Source of the DNA: Clostridiales bacterium
GTDB taxonomy: Bacteria; Bacillota; Clostridia; Lachnospirales; Lachnospiraceae
Assembly (NCBI GenBank): GCA_021199135.1
Contig: JAJQIQ010000010.1
Coordinates: 1 to 8,997, forward strand
DNA length: 8,997 nt
Reading direction: 5' to 3'
Part shown: in pieces, positions 1-5,353 of the stretch
Position numbering within the stretch: the stretch's first letter is position 1
How the letters are laid out: each line of letters begins with the position of its first letter
Notes under the pieces: model-generated
Told to the model about the DNA's origin: nothing
Database searches by the model: none
The model's input: only the letters and a program-made list of their open reading frames with translations
Position numbers and translations under genes: made by a program

Positions 1-33
1 CTTTGCGCCCGTGGTGGAAACATGCTCTTTCAT
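1..33 (-). CDS. 5' end of an unidentified gene downstream of the B6 kinase (partial)
   Basis: On the minus strand an ATG at 33-31 lies 16 nt beyond the B6 kinase stop codon and is preceded by a GAGGA ribosome binding site about 8 nt upstream. It reads MKEHVSTTGAK before the window ends, so only 11 residues are visible. The short gap and the good ribosome binding site suggest co-transcription with the kinase. Eleven residues do not identify a family. In related bacteria a vitamin transporter component sits in this place in some genomes, but that is a guess from context and not from these residues. Confidence 0.5.
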   Translation of the reverse strand, partial: MKEHVSTTGAK

Positions 34-49
34 AAAGTTAAATCCTCAT

Positions 50-913
50 TTACTGCTTTATTTCTTTAACTGCCTCAATCAGCTCCCCGATGTGGCTCTC
101 GAAGAACACGCCGTCGTTGGGGTCGGAGCTCGTATTGATTGTGTCCTCTATGCCGAGGCAGAGGAACTCGCCCGCGATCTGGACGGCATCCTCGGTCTTT
201 ATCCCATTCAGCTTGCAGCCGCAGACCACCGACGCGAACAGGTCTCCCGTGCCGGAAAAGCTGCGGTCGAAGTATGGGAAGTCGAGAGTCCTCTCCGATT
301 CAGCGCCGGCGACGAGGTTGCAGATTGAGCGGCGGCCCAGGGCGTTCACATGGGGTATCCCCGTGATCACGATTTCCTTGTTTCCGAGGCTTCTGACAAT
401 TTCCCTCGAGGCTTTTCGCGCCGTCAAAAACGCGTTGCGGTCATCCTTGGCCGTTTCAATCGGAATGTCCGCAAGCAGGCACGCCTCGGTGAGGTTCGGC
501 GTGATGATGTCGGCGCGGCGCACGAGCTCCTTCATGCCGGCGAGCAGCTCGTCGCTGTACATCCCGTAGACATGGCCGCCATCGCCCATCACTGGGTCGA
601 CGAGCAGAAGCTCTTCTTCCATATAAAAGTGGTCCACGAAATCGAGCACGTGCTTAAGCTGTGCGGCTCCCGTCATGTAGCCGGTGTAGATCGCATCGAA
701 CCGCTCGCCGTTTCTCCCCCAGGCATCGGTGTACTGCGGAGTCATGTCCGTCAGGTCTGTGCAGTGGAAGTAGCTGTAGCCGGTCTGGCCGGTCAGGACC
801 GCCGTCGGAAGCGGGCAGCACTGCACGCCGAGCGCAGAGAGCACCGGGAGCGCCGCCGTGAGCGAGCACCGCCCGAATCCAGAGATATCATTTATCACCG
901 CAACCTTTTTCAT
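50..913 (-). CDS. pdxY: pyridoxamine/pyridoxal kinase (PdxY/ThiD-like ribokinase family)
   Basis: Predicted cytoplasmic kinase that phosphorylates pyridoxal, pyridoxamine or pyridoxine with ATP in the vitamin B6 salvage pathway. The 287-residue length equals that of E. coli PdxY. The start MKKVAVINDISGFGRCSL carries the family's N-terminal strand and substrate loop. DPVMGDGG at 106-113 and TPNLTEA at 138-144 are ribokinase-fold signatures, and GTGD at 221-224 supplies the anion hole and catalytic Asp224. The reading frame stays open upstream to 1051, but ATG 913 is chosen because GGAGGG lies 7-8 nt before it and homology begins there; the extra upstream residues overlap the promoter. The gene is divergent from the transaldolase and appears to lead a minus-strand operon that continues off the left edge. 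PdxY and PdxK, and the hydroxymethylpyrimidine kinase ThiD, share this fold; the YFH/TGQTGYSYF region and length favour a B6 kinase. Confidence 0.9.
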   Translation of the reverse strand: MKKVAVINDISGFGRCSLTAALPVLSALGVQCCPLPTAVLTGQTGYSYFHCTDLTDMTPQYTDAWGRNGERFDAIYTGYMTGAAQLKHVLDFVDHFYMEEELLLVDPVMGDGGHVYGMYSDELLAGMKELVRRADIITPNLTEACLLADIPIETAKDDRNAFLTARKASREIVRSLGNKEIVITGIPHVNALGRRSICNLVAGAESERTLDFPYFDRSFSGTGDLFASVVCGCKLNGIKTEDAVQIAGEFLCLGIEDTINTSSDPNDGVFFESHIGELIEAVKEIKQ

Positions 914-976
914 GCGCCGTCTCCCTCCACAGTAAATGTGATACCGCCGCGGATCCCTAAAATTTCCGCGATTGCT

Positions 977-1005
977 ATTATAACTCAAATTTTCCCGAGT
1001 TTCAA
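977..1005 (-). promoter_or_regulatory. sigma-A promoter of the B6 kinase gene
   Basis: Read on the minus strand: -35 TTGAAA (1005-1000), a 17-bp spacer and a perfect -10 TATAAT (982-977). Transcription would start near 970, giving a 5' leader of about 57 nt before ATG 913. No clear regulatory hairpin is seen in that leader. Confidence 0.75.
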
Positions 1006-1035
1006 CGGCTACATTCCCCAAAATTTCCTTTCCGC

Positions 1036-1064
1036 TTGCATATCGCCGCAAAAGATGGTATCAT
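1036..1064 (+). promoter_or_regulatory. sigma-A promoter of the transaldolase gene
   Basis: -35 TTGCAT (1036-1041), a 17-bp spacer and -10 TATCAT (1059-1064). The start would fall near 1071, leaving a short leader of about 29 nt that contains the CGGAGG ribosome binding site (1086-1091). It diverges from the B6 kinase promoter, with about 30 bp between the two -35 boxes. Confidence 0.7.
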
Positions 1065-1099
1065 TCATTGCATAATAAAAAAGAACGGAGGTATCTGCA

Positions 1100-1756
1100 A
1101 TGAAATTCTTCATCGACACGGCGAATGTCGACGACATCCGCAAGGCAAACGACATGGGAGTCATCTGCGGCGTCACGACGAACCCGTCCCTCATCGCGAA
1201 GGAGGGCCGCGACTTCAACGAGGTGATAAAGGAGATCGCGTCCATCGTGGACGGGCCGATCAGCGGCGAGGTCAAGGCGACGACCGTCGACGCGCAGGGC
1301 ATGATCGCGGAAGGCCGCGAGATCGCAAAGATTCATCCGAACATGGTCGTAAAGATTCCGATGACCGTCGAGGGGCTCAAGGCCGTCAAGGTGCTCGCGT
1401 CCGAGGGCATCAAGACGAACGTGACGCTCGTCTTCTCCGCAAACCAGGCGATTTTGGCGGCAAACGCGGGCGCGACTTATGTCTCGCCGTTCCTCGGCAG
1501 GCTAGACGACATCAGCCAGCCCGGCATCGACCTCATCCGCACGATCGCCGAGATCTTCGACATCTACGGCTACGAGACAGAGATCATCGCCGCGTCCATC
1601 CGCAACCCGATCCACGTCACGGACTGCGCGCTCGCGGGCGCACACATCGCGACGATTCCGTACGCGGTCATCGAGCAGATGACGAAGCACCCGCTGACCG
1701 ACCAGGGCATCGAGAAGTTCCAGAAGGACTACAGGGCGGTGTTTGGCGACAAGTAG
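1100..1756 (+). CDS. tal: small transaldolase (TalC / fructose-6-phosphate aldolase family)
   Basis: A 218-residue (beta/alpha)8-barrel enzyme of the short transaldolase family. It probably moves a dihydroxyacetone unit from fructose 6-phosphate to erythrose 4-phosphate in the non-oxidative pentose phosphate pathway. The N-terminus [10 protein letters not shown], the GVTTNPSL motif (24-31) and the Schiff-base lysine Lys85 in VVKIPMT are all present. The family also contains true fructose-6-phosphate aldolases. From memory of E. coli FsaA, aldolase activity goes with Gln59 and Tyr131. Here the equivalent positions are Glu57 (SGEVKATT) and Phe131 (VSPFLGR), as in transaldolases, so I prefer transaldolase (inference). 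The start has CGGAGG 8 nt upstream. The gene stands alone, with its own promoter and terminator. Confidence 0.92.
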   Translation: MKFFIDTANVDDIRKANDMGVICGVTTNPSLIAKEGRDFNEVIKEIASIVDGPISGEVKATTVDAQGMIAEGREIAKIHPNMVVKIPMTVEGLKAVKVLASEGIKTNVTLVFSANQAILAANAGATYVSPFLGRLDDISQPGIDLIRTIAEIFDIYGYETEIIAASIRNPIHVTDCALAGAHIATIPYAVIEQMTKHPLTDQGIEKFQKDYRAVFGDK

Positions 1757-1776
1757 TTATAAGTTTGATGAAGCAA

Positions 1777-1815
1777 AGAATCCCAGATGCCGAATCCAGG
1801 CACCTGGGATTTTTT
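1777..1815 (+). terminator. intrinsic terminator of the transaldolase gene
   Basis: Stem AATCCCAG (1779-1786) pairs with CTGGGATT (1804-1811), and an inner TGCC/GGCA extends it. A run of six T (1810-1815) ends the element. It begins about 20 nt after the stop codon. The minus-strand gene ending at 1831 also runs into this hairpin, so it could act in both directions, although the T run on that side is poorer. Confidence 0.85.
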
Positions 1816-1830
1816 CATACACAGTCCGCG

Positions 1831-2298
1831 TCATTCGCCATCGCTCTCCGCCGCCTCCATGTCGCGGCGGCTGCGGTCTCCGCGGTTGCGCCGCCTGTCG
1901 CGACGTTCCTCGCGCATCGACGGGTCACGGTAGCTGTCCTTGCCTCCGTGGGAGTTCTTGCTCCCGCGCCGGTTTCGGTTCCCCTTGCCGGAGGAGCCCC
2001 CGCTGCGGCGCCCGTCCCTATCGCCCCGGTTTCGCGGTGCGCCCTCGCCCCCGTCGTTCCTGCGGCGGTCGTCGTTTGCGTATGTCCGCTCCTTCTTGCG
2101 ACCGATGTAGACGTTCCACTTCATGTAGGCCTCGTTTGCGTTTCGCGATTTATAGATGATGCTGCGCTCCTCGCCGACGATGTCCGTGATGCTGTACCAG
2201 CCGCGGTCGTACTGGAATTCCGACGTCTTTCCCTCGAATTCCTTGGTGCCGAGGACGAATGTGTGCAGAGAAGTCTGCTGCTGTTGCTGCTGCGCCAT
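1831..2298 (-). CDS. small basic protein with poly-Gln start and Arg/Gly-rich tail, function unknown
   Basis: 155 residues that I do not recognise as a named family. Residues 3-8 are six glutamines. Residues 9-69 look like a small folded domain rich in beta-forming and aromatic residues (YDRGWYSITDIVGEE, then MKWNVYIGRKK). Residues 70-155 are low-complexity and dominated by Arg, Gly, Asp, Ser and Asn, with repeated RNRG, RDRRR and GGSSGKG-like segments, ending acidic. Such tails are typical of disordered RNA-binding or nucleic-acid-associated proteins, so RNA binding is a reasonable but unproven idea. The start is firm: GGAGG lies 8 nt before the only suitable ATG. The gene follows the CarD-like gene by 40 bp with no terminator between, so the two are probably one transcript ending at the hairpin at 1779-1811. 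Confidence 0.75.
   Translation of the reverse strand: MAQQQQQQTSLHTFVLGTKEFEGKTSEFQYDRGWYSITDIVGEERSIIYKSRNANEAYMKWNVYIGRKKERTYANDDRRRNDGGEGAPRNRGDRDGRRSGGSSGKGNRNRRGSKNSHGGKDSYRDPSMREERRDRRRNRGDRSRRDMEAAESDGE
2275..2292 (-). repeat. CAG/CAA trinucleotide run encoding six glutamines
   Basis: Five CAG and one CAA codon encode Gln3-Gln8 of the RG-rich protein, directly after the start codon. Read on the plus strand it is a CTG run interrupted by TTG. It is short, so any length variation would only add or remove glutamines. Confidence 0.8.
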
Positions 2299-2338
2299 GT
2301 ATGCAACCTCCGATTAATGCCAAAAATTAAATAGAAAC

Positions 2339-2662
2339 TTAACTATTGCCCAAACGCCTTGGGCTTACTGAATCACCGAGCACATAGCTGACGGCGTTCC
2401 TCAGGTTCTCGTCATTGTCCGCCGTGCCGCTGTCGAGGAGTTCTTTTGCCTCCTCCCGGGAGAACAGCTTCCGGAGCGCGACCTGGTGGTTTTCGACAGG
2501 GATGTAGGAGACCTGTTCCCTGTCAAATATGGGGCGGAGCACATAGTAGGGTACGCCGGGCTCGCCGCGTTTCGCCGAGAGCGTGACGATGTTCTCGACA
2601 CGGCAAATGCCCTGTGTCTCGCTGTATATCAGTTGCCTCTTCTCAAAAACGTCCTCTGCCAC
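2339..2662 (-). CDS. CarD-like protein, RNA-polymerase-interacting domain only
   Basis: From a GTG at 2662 this reads 107 residues beginning MAEDVFEKRQLIYSETQG. Residues 5-62 match the CarD/CdnL/TRCF RNA-polymerase-interacting fold: the FEKxQLIYSETQGICRVENI opening, YYVLRPIF, then YIPVENHQVALRKL, followed by the REEAKELLD helix. Members of this family bind the RNA polymerase beta subunit and modulate promoter opening. Usual CarD proteins have about 160 residues with a C-terminal helical DNA-binding domain. Here only some 30 residues follow the domain, so that part is missing. The start is uncertain. The frame is open up to a TTG at 2728, but that codon sits in the predicted -35 box. The good AGGAGG at 2696-2691 leads to an ATG (2685) in another frame. 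The gene is likely co-transcribed with the RG-rich protein gene downstream. Confidence 0.75.
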   Translation of the reverse strand: MAEDVFEKRQLIYSETQGICRVENIVTLSAKRGEPGVPYYVLRPIFDREQVSYIPVENHQVALRKLFSREEAKELLDSGTADNDENLRNAVSYVLGDSVSPRRLGNS

Positions 2663-2698
2663 TTCCTCATCACCGCCATCCGCATCAAATCCTCCTAT

Positions 2699-2728
2699 AC
2701 TATAACATATATTGACCCTTTCGGACAA
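2699..2728 (-). promoter_or_regulatory. candidate promoter of the CarD-like gene
   Basis: Read on the minus strand: TTGTCC (2728-2723), an 18-bp spacer and an extended -10 TGTTATAGT whose hexamer is 2704-2699. The predicted start, about 2692, falls inside the AGGAGG at 2696-2691, which would be unusual. Either the true start site is elsewhere or the transcript begins almost at the short ATG frame. Confidence 0.4.
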
Positions 2729-2767
2729 TGTTTTTTAAAAAATGCCCCCAATGCCCCATTTTTGCAC

Positions 2768-2796
2768 TTGACATATCCGTCCTACGGTTCTATAAT
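2768..2796 (+). promoter_or_regulatory. perfect-consensus sigma-A promoter of rplM-rpsI
   Basis: TTGACA (2768-2773), a 17-bp spacer and TATAAT (2791-2796). Both hexamers match consensus exactly. A/T-rich sequence upstream (TTTTTTAAAAAA at 2731-2742 and ATTTTT near 2758) could act as an UP element. Such strength suits a ribosomal protein operon. Confidence 0.9.
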
Positions 2797-2801
2797 ATCT
2801 T

Positions 2802-2980
2802 AGTCTGCATGACCTGCGGACTGATTTGCGTATAAATGCGAGCCAAAGCCCCGGCGAGCATGCATATACATTATGAGTGCGCCTCTTGCTCAAGGCGCAG
2901 GGAGCAGGAAAGAAGCGTCCGGACATACGAGTCTTTTCGCTGCTCGAGAACTTTGCTATGTGAATCAAGGAGGAAGAAAA
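2802..2980 (+). promoter_or_regulatory. long structured 5' leader of rplM, candidate ribosomal-protein autoregulatory leader
   Basis: About 178 nt separate the predicted transcription start from the rplM ATG. Three local hairpins are visible. The first is AGTCTGCA (2802-2809) with TGCGGACT (2815-2822), 8 bp with one wobble. The second is TTGCGT with ATGCGA just after it. The third is TGCGCCT (2878-2884) with AGGCGCA (2893-2899), a perfect 7 bp. L13 leaders that respond to the ribosomal protein are known in Firmicutes; whether this matches that family needs a covariance search. No convincing small gene is encoded here. Confidence 0.5.
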
Positions 2981-3409
2981 ATGAAGACATATGTCGCGAC
3001 CGCCTCCACCATCGAGAGAAAATGGTACGTCGTCGATGCGGAGGGAAAGACACTTGGACGCTTATCAGCGGAGATCGCGAAGGTATTGCGCGGGAAGCAC
3101 AAGCCTACGTACACCCCGTTTCTTGACACCGGCGATTACGTGATCGTCGTAAACGCCGAGAAGGTGAAGACGACCGGCAGGAAGCTGGACCAGAAGATTT
3201 ACTACCGCCACTCCGACTACGTCGGCAGCCTGAAGCAGACGACCTTAAAGGAGATGCTCCAGAAGCACCCGGAGCGCGTCATCGAGCACGCGGTCAAGGG
3301 GATGCTCCCGAAGGGACCGCTTGGCAGGCAGATGTACCGCAAGCTGTTCGTATACGCAGGCCCGGATCACAAGCATGCGGCTCAGAAGCCGGTAGAGTGG
3401 ACGTTCTAA
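2981..3409 (+). CDS. rplM: ribosomal protein L13 (uL13)
   Basis: 142 residues, the usual length for bacterial L13, an early-assembling protein of the 50S subunit. The sequence starts [20 protein letters not shown] and contains the conserved [20 protein letters not shown] stretch and the [19 protein letters not shown] signature near residues 107-125. An in-frame start further upstream (2873) exists but lies in the leader; ATG 2981 is chosen because AAGGAGGA precedes it at normal distance and the family starts there. It is followed by rpsI after 16 nt, the standard bacterial pairing. Confidence 0.98.
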   Translation: MKTYVATASTIERKWYVVDAEGKTLGRLSAEIAKVLRGKHKPTYTPFLDTGDYVIVVNAEKVKTTGRKLDQKIYYRHSDYVGSLKQTTLKEMLQKHPERVIEHAVKGMLPKGPLGRQMYRKLFVYAGPDHKHAAQKPVEWTF

Positions 3410-3425
3410 GAGGGAGGTGGAAAAA

Positions 3426-3821
3426 GTGGCAAGTTCAACGAGATATTACGGCACGGGAAGAAGAAAGTCATCTGTTGCCAGGGTATACCTTATGCCCGGC
3501 ACCGGAAAGATCACGATCAATAAAAGGGACATCGACGAGTACTTAAACCTCGAGACGCTCAAGGTCATCGTCCGTCAGCCCCTCGTGGCGACGAACAACG
3601 TCGACAAGTTCGACGTCAAGGTGAACGTCAAGGGCGGCGGCTACTCAGGCCAGGCGGGCGCCATCCGTCACGGGATTGCGAGGGCGCTCTTGGAGGTGGA
3701 TCCTGCATACCGCCCGGCGCTCAAGGCCGAGGGCTACCTGACGCGCGACCCGCGCATGAAGGAGCGCAAGAAGTATGGCTTAAAGGCCGCGCGGCGCGCT
3801 CCGCAGTTCTCAAAGAGATAA
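3426..3821 (+). CDS. rpsI: ribosomal protein S9 (uS9)
   Basis: 131 residues, close to the usual 130, a 30S subunit protein whose C-terminal tail reaches the P-site t[17 protein letters not shown] at the N-terminus, [20 protein letters not shown] (71-89 region) and the terminal RAPQFSKR are diagnostic. Two in-frame GTG codons compete, at 3417 and 3426. The first overlaps the GGAGG ribosome binding site (3413-3417), whereas 3426 is 8 nt behind it and gives the family's normal length, so 3426 is chosen. The gene is translated from the rplM transcript and ends at the hairpin that follows. Confidence 0.97.
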   Translation: MASSTRYYGTGRRKSSVARVYLMPGTGKITINKRDIDEYLNLETLKVIVRQPLVATNNVDKFDVKVNVKGGGYSGQAGAIRHGIARALLEVDPAYRPALKAEGYLTRDPRMKERKKYGLKAARRAPQFSKR

Positions 3822-3837
3822 CGGCTACAAAATCAAG

Positions 3838-3884
3838 AAGCACTTCTGCCCCAATGCCACCGCATTGGCAGCAGGGGTGCTTTT
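3838..3884 (+). terminator. terminator of the rplM-rpsI operon
   Basis: The outer stem AAGCAC (3838-3843)/GTGCTT (3877-3882) encloses an inner perfect 7-bp stem CCAATGC (3851-3857)/GCATTGG (3862-3868). It is followed by TTTT (3881-3884). The T run is short, so termination may be partial, but the position directly after rpsI fits. Confidence 0.7.
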
Positions 3885-3959
3885 GCGATGTCTGTCTGGC
3901 CGTGAATGGCAACTGGTAACCTGGGGTAAAATTTTATTGTATTTTTAGTGCAATTTTTA

Positions 3960-3988
3960 TTGCCGTCAGAATATGAAAGTGGTACAAT
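3960..3988 (+). promoter_or_regulatory. sigma-A promoter of the DUF362-GGDEF-thrH unit
   Basis: TTGCCG (3960-3965), a 17-bp spacer and TACAAT (3983-3988). The start would be near 3995, about 185 nt before the DUF362 start codon. A/T-rich sequence (3930-3959) lies upstream. Confidence 0.65.
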
Positions 3989-4149
3989 GGGTGATAAAGG
4001 GGATAGAAGTCGTGCAAATTTAAACTTGTTTACATTTGCATGACTTGGGGACCCTAACAGACATGAGGAAGTAGCCATTTTTCGTAGAAAAATGAGCGGA
4101 TTCCGAATGGATGTCGGATTTCGTGAGCGTAAGCGGAGAAATCCGTTTT
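3989..4149 (+). promoter_or_regulatory. structured leader before the DUF362 gene, attenuator or riboswitch candidate
   Basis: Four elements follow each other. (1) A near-perfect inverted repeat of two 19-nt arms, 4007-4025 and 4028-4046, with one mismatch and one G-T pair; GGGT (3989-3992) and ACCC (4051-4054) could close it. (2) A perfect 8-bp hairpin CATTTTTC/GAAAAATG (4076-4083 with 4087-4094). (3) TCCGA (4102-4106) can pair with TCGGA (4114-4118). (4) CGGATTTC (4115-4122) pairs perfectly with GAAATCCG (4138-4145), followed by TTTT (4146-4149), like an intrinsic terminator. Pairings 3 and 4 share bases 4115-4118 and so exclude each other. I do not recognise a known riboswitch or a T-box sequence here. 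Confidence 0.5.
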
Positions 4150-4179
4150 ATCAATATAATGGTGATTTAGGGAGAAGGC

Positions 4180-5313
4180 ATGGACAAATCAAAGGTTTAC
4201 TTCACTGATTTCAGGGCGTCGGAGCGCGAGAACCTCCTGCAGAAGCTCCACCGTCTGATGAAGACGGCTGGTTTCGAAAGCATCGACTTCAGGGACAAGT
4301 ACGCCGCGATAAAACTGCATTTCGGTGAATACGGCAACCTCGCCTTTCTTCGCCCAAACTACGCGAAGGTCGTCGCTGACTATGTGAAGGAGCTCGGCGG
4401 CAGGCCGTTTCTGACCGACTGCAACACGCTCTATGTCGGCAGCCGAAAGAACGCGCTCGACCACCTCGAGACGGCCTATGTGAACGGTTTTTCGCCGTTG
4501 CAGACGGGATGCCACGTGATCATAGCGGACGGCCTCAAGGGCACGGACGAGACGATTGTTCCTATCGACGGGGAGTATGTGAGGGAGGCAAAGATCGGCC
4601 ACGCGATCATGGATGCGGACGTGATTATCTCGCTCACGCACTTCAAGGGCCACGAGATGGCGGGCTTCGGCGGCGCGCTGAAGAATCTCGGCATGGGCTC
4701 GGGCTCGCGCGCCGGAAAGATGGAGCAGCACTGCGACGGCAAGCCAGAGGTCGATGAGAGCCTCTGCGTGGGCTGCGGGAGCTGCCAGAAGATCTGTGCG
4801 CATGGCGCTCCGATCATGCAGGACAACAAGAAGATAAAGATAGATTGGGACAGATGCGTGGGCTGCGGCCGTTGCCTCGCGGTCTGCCCGAAGGACGCGA
4901 TCGCGGCGAAGTTCGCGGACTCCATCGCGATGCTCAACTGCAAGATGGCGGAGTACAGCCTCGCGGTCTGCAAGGGTCGCCCGTGTTTCCACGTCTCGCT
5001 GATCTGTGACGTGTCGCCGAACTGCGACTGCCACGGCGAGAACGACGTCCCGATCATCCCGGATATCGGAATGCTCGCATCGTTTGACCCGGTCGCGCTG
5101 GACAGGGCGTGCGTAGATTTGTGCAACAAAATGACTCCGGTACAGGACAGCATCCTGGGGGAGAACCTTGCGAAGCTTTCGGCCGATGAGGCAGGGCATC
5201 CGCACGACCACTTTGACATGACCCACCCGGACACCGAGTGGCGCAGCTGCCTTGAGCACGCGAAGAAAATAGGACTCGGCACTGACGAGTATGAACTTAT
5301 AGATATTGGCTGA
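4180..5313 (+). CDS. DUF362 protein with two [4Fe-4S] ferredoxin clusters
   Basis: 377 residues of the DUF362 family, an uncharacterised group of probable cytoplasmic iron-sulfur proteins. Residues 40-180 hold the DUF362 core: AAIKLHFGE at 42-50, TDCNTLY at 79-85, THFKGHEMAGFGGALKNLGMG at 153-173. A two-cluster ferredoxin segment follows, Cys196-x2-Cys-x2-Cys-x3-Cys206 and Cys226-x2-Cys-x2-Cys-x3-Cys236. The second half of the core continues to the end and contains further cysteines (277, 282, 284 in CDVSPNCDCH) that could bind metal. An electron-transfer or redox-sensing role is likely, but no substrate is known. AGGGAG lies 5 nt before the ATG. There is no terminator in the 40 bp before the GGDEF gene, so co-transcription is likely. 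Confidence 0.88.
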   Translation: MDKSKVYFTDFRASERENLLQKLHRLMKTAGFESIDFRDKYAAIKLHFGEYGNLAFLRPNYAKVVADYVKELGGRPFLTDCNTLYVGSRKNALDHLETAYVNGFSPLQTGCHVIIADGLKGTDETIVPIDGEYVREAKIGHAIMDADVIISLTHFKGHEMAGFGGALKNLGMGSGSRAGKMEQHCDGKPEVDESLCVGCGSCQKICAHGAPIMQDNKKIKIDWDRCVGCGRCLAVCPKDAIAAKFADSIAMLNCKMAEYSLAVCKGRPCFHVSLICDVSPNCDCHGENDVPIIPDIGMLASFDPVALDRACVDLCNKMTPVQDSILGENLAKLSADEAGHPHDHFDMTHPDTEWRSCLEHAKKIGLGTDEYELIDIG

Positions 5314-5353
5314 TTTTCATACATAAACTATCAAGTATGGGAATGATGGGAAG

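Noticed and set aside
1036..2334. Plus-strand open frame of 432 codons
   Set aside because: It crosses the transaldolase gene in another frame, its terminator and the antisense of the RG-rich gene. The product is Arg/His/Asp-rich with no family likeness, an effect of GC-rich codon usage.
2348..2364. Hairpin GCCCAA/TTGGGC at the end of the CarD-like gene as a terminator
   Set aside because: It lies in the last codons and has no T run on the minus strand, so it probably does not separate the two genes.
3833..4078. Minus-strand open frame of 81 codons in the rpsI-DUF362 gap
   Set aside because: It runs through the rpsI terminator and the inverted repeat of the leader, with no ribosome binding site or family likeness.
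3989..4149. T-box, cyclic di-GMP riboswitch or 6S RNA in the DUF362 leader
   Set aside because: No T-box sequence and no conserved core of a riboswitch I know was found. The size alone recalls 6S RNA, but the central bubble arrangement is not evident.
4154..4160. ATATAAT as a second promoter directly before the DUF362 gene
   Set aside because: No -35 hexamer lies at a suitable distance, and the start would fall on the ribosome binding site.
4189..5259. Minus-strand open frame of 356 codons
   Set aside because: Antisense to the DUF362 gene, whose ferredoxin motifs fix the coding strand. The translation is repetitive Arg/Val/Ala and has no ribosome binding site.
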